A stretch of DNA of 64,000 bases from Bedellia somnulentella. Lineage: Eukaryota > Arthropoda > Insecta > Lepidoptera > Bedelliidae. Under the pieces are notes generated by a model, which saw nothing but the letters and a program-made list of their open reading frames with translations, had not been told where the DNA came from and did not search any database. Every line of letters starts with the position of its first letter. Position 1 is the stretch's first letter. This document shows positions 63,833 through 64,000 of this stretch, piece by piece. The translations under genes and the position numbers were made by a program. The DNA lies in NCBI GenBank assembly GCA_963576735.1, contig OY755177.1, forward strand, positions 17,608,001 through 17,672,000, in the 5' to 3' direction.

Positions 63833-64000
63833 ATGAATGCAGCAGCGATGAGGTCCCTCAGAAAAAATTGTAATGTTAGATTATGTGACCAAGTGAGAAA
63901 TAGTGTTATTCGTGAAAAGTGTGGTGTGAAAGATAATATTGTAAGCAAGATAGAAAAAGGAATGTTGAGATGGTTTGGGCACATAGAGAGGATGGATGAT
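63833..64000 (+). CDS. LINE C reverse-transcriptase C-terminal part, runs off the window
   Basis: An open frame of 56 codons to the edge: MRSLRKNCNVRLCDQVRNSV, CGVKDNIVSKIEKGMLRW, then FGHIERMDD. The LRWFGHIERMDD motif is widespread in the C-terminal part of moth non-LTR retrotransposon polyproteins. ERMDD is where 39360-39546 starts, so this piece lies upstream of that one in the element. The first codon is the first visible ATG, but the true frame probably extends from further upstream in a full element. No RT core is visible on the left, so the copy is 5' truncated near 63800. Confidence 0.78.
   Translation, partial: MNAAAMRSLRKNCNVRLCDQVRNSVIREKCGVKDNIVSKIEKGMLRWFGHIERMDD

Overview
The window looks like AT-rich nuclear DNA of a moth or butterfly (Lepidoptera). 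The reasons are very dense short interspersed repeats of lepidopteran type, non-autonomous Helitrons ending in CTAGT, several classes of non-LTR retrotransposon, and one compact intron-containing gene. Nothing in it suggests a prokaryote, virus or organelle. Family or species cannot be resolved from sequence alone.

Only one ordinary host gene could be assembled. It is a three-exon, minus-strand gene at 58609-62891 encoding a 121-residue secreted protein with two complete WAP (four-disulfide core) domains. Its exons are too short to stand out as open frames. They were joined by consensus splice sites with matching phase. Its first intron is full of mobile elements.

Almost everything else is mobile DNA. 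Names used below: SINE A is a ~240 bp element running from GCTGTGTAGTGTCGGCTTAG to an (ATGT)n tail, with dozens of pieces throughout. SINE B is a tRNA-derived SINE with pol III A and B boxes and an (ATGTT)n tail, with over twenty pieces. LINE C is a non-LTR element seen only as 3' pieces (best at 1316-1530, 39360-39546, 55385-55600 and 63833-64000), and its 3' end is shared with SINE A. LINE K is a CR1/Jockey-group element, nearly full length at 49763-53661 (ORF1 with an SGNH-like domain, ORF2 with endonuclease and reverse transcriptase), with a truncated copy at 41590-42187 and a relative at 19340-20330.

Region by region: 1-3.4 kb holds SINEs and LINE ends. 3.4-6.3 kb is a cut-and-paste element inserted in a SINE B. 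7.2-7.7 kb is a near-perfect foldback element. 7.97-8.56 kb is a miniature LTR retrotransposon (TRIM) with a tRNA-Arg primer site and 5-bp target duplication. 9-31 kb holds scattered SINEs, LINE ends, tRNA-like sequence and unassigned AT-rich DNA. 31.5-34.4 kb holds two inverted Helitron copies, one containing a SINE B with target duplication. 36-49 kb is SINE-rich. 49.4-54 kb is LINE K. 54-58 kb is more SINEs. 58.4-64 kb is the WAP gene and its upstream region.

The elements form one ecosystem: LINE C probably supplies the machinery that copies SINE A, and several copies show 9-12 bp target duplications. No new multi-gene system was found. The points most worth follow-up are the WAP gene, the shared LINE/SINE tail with a 38-bp LINE insertion inside a SINE, the TRIM, the foldback, and the unusual ORF1/ORF2 arrangement of LINE K.
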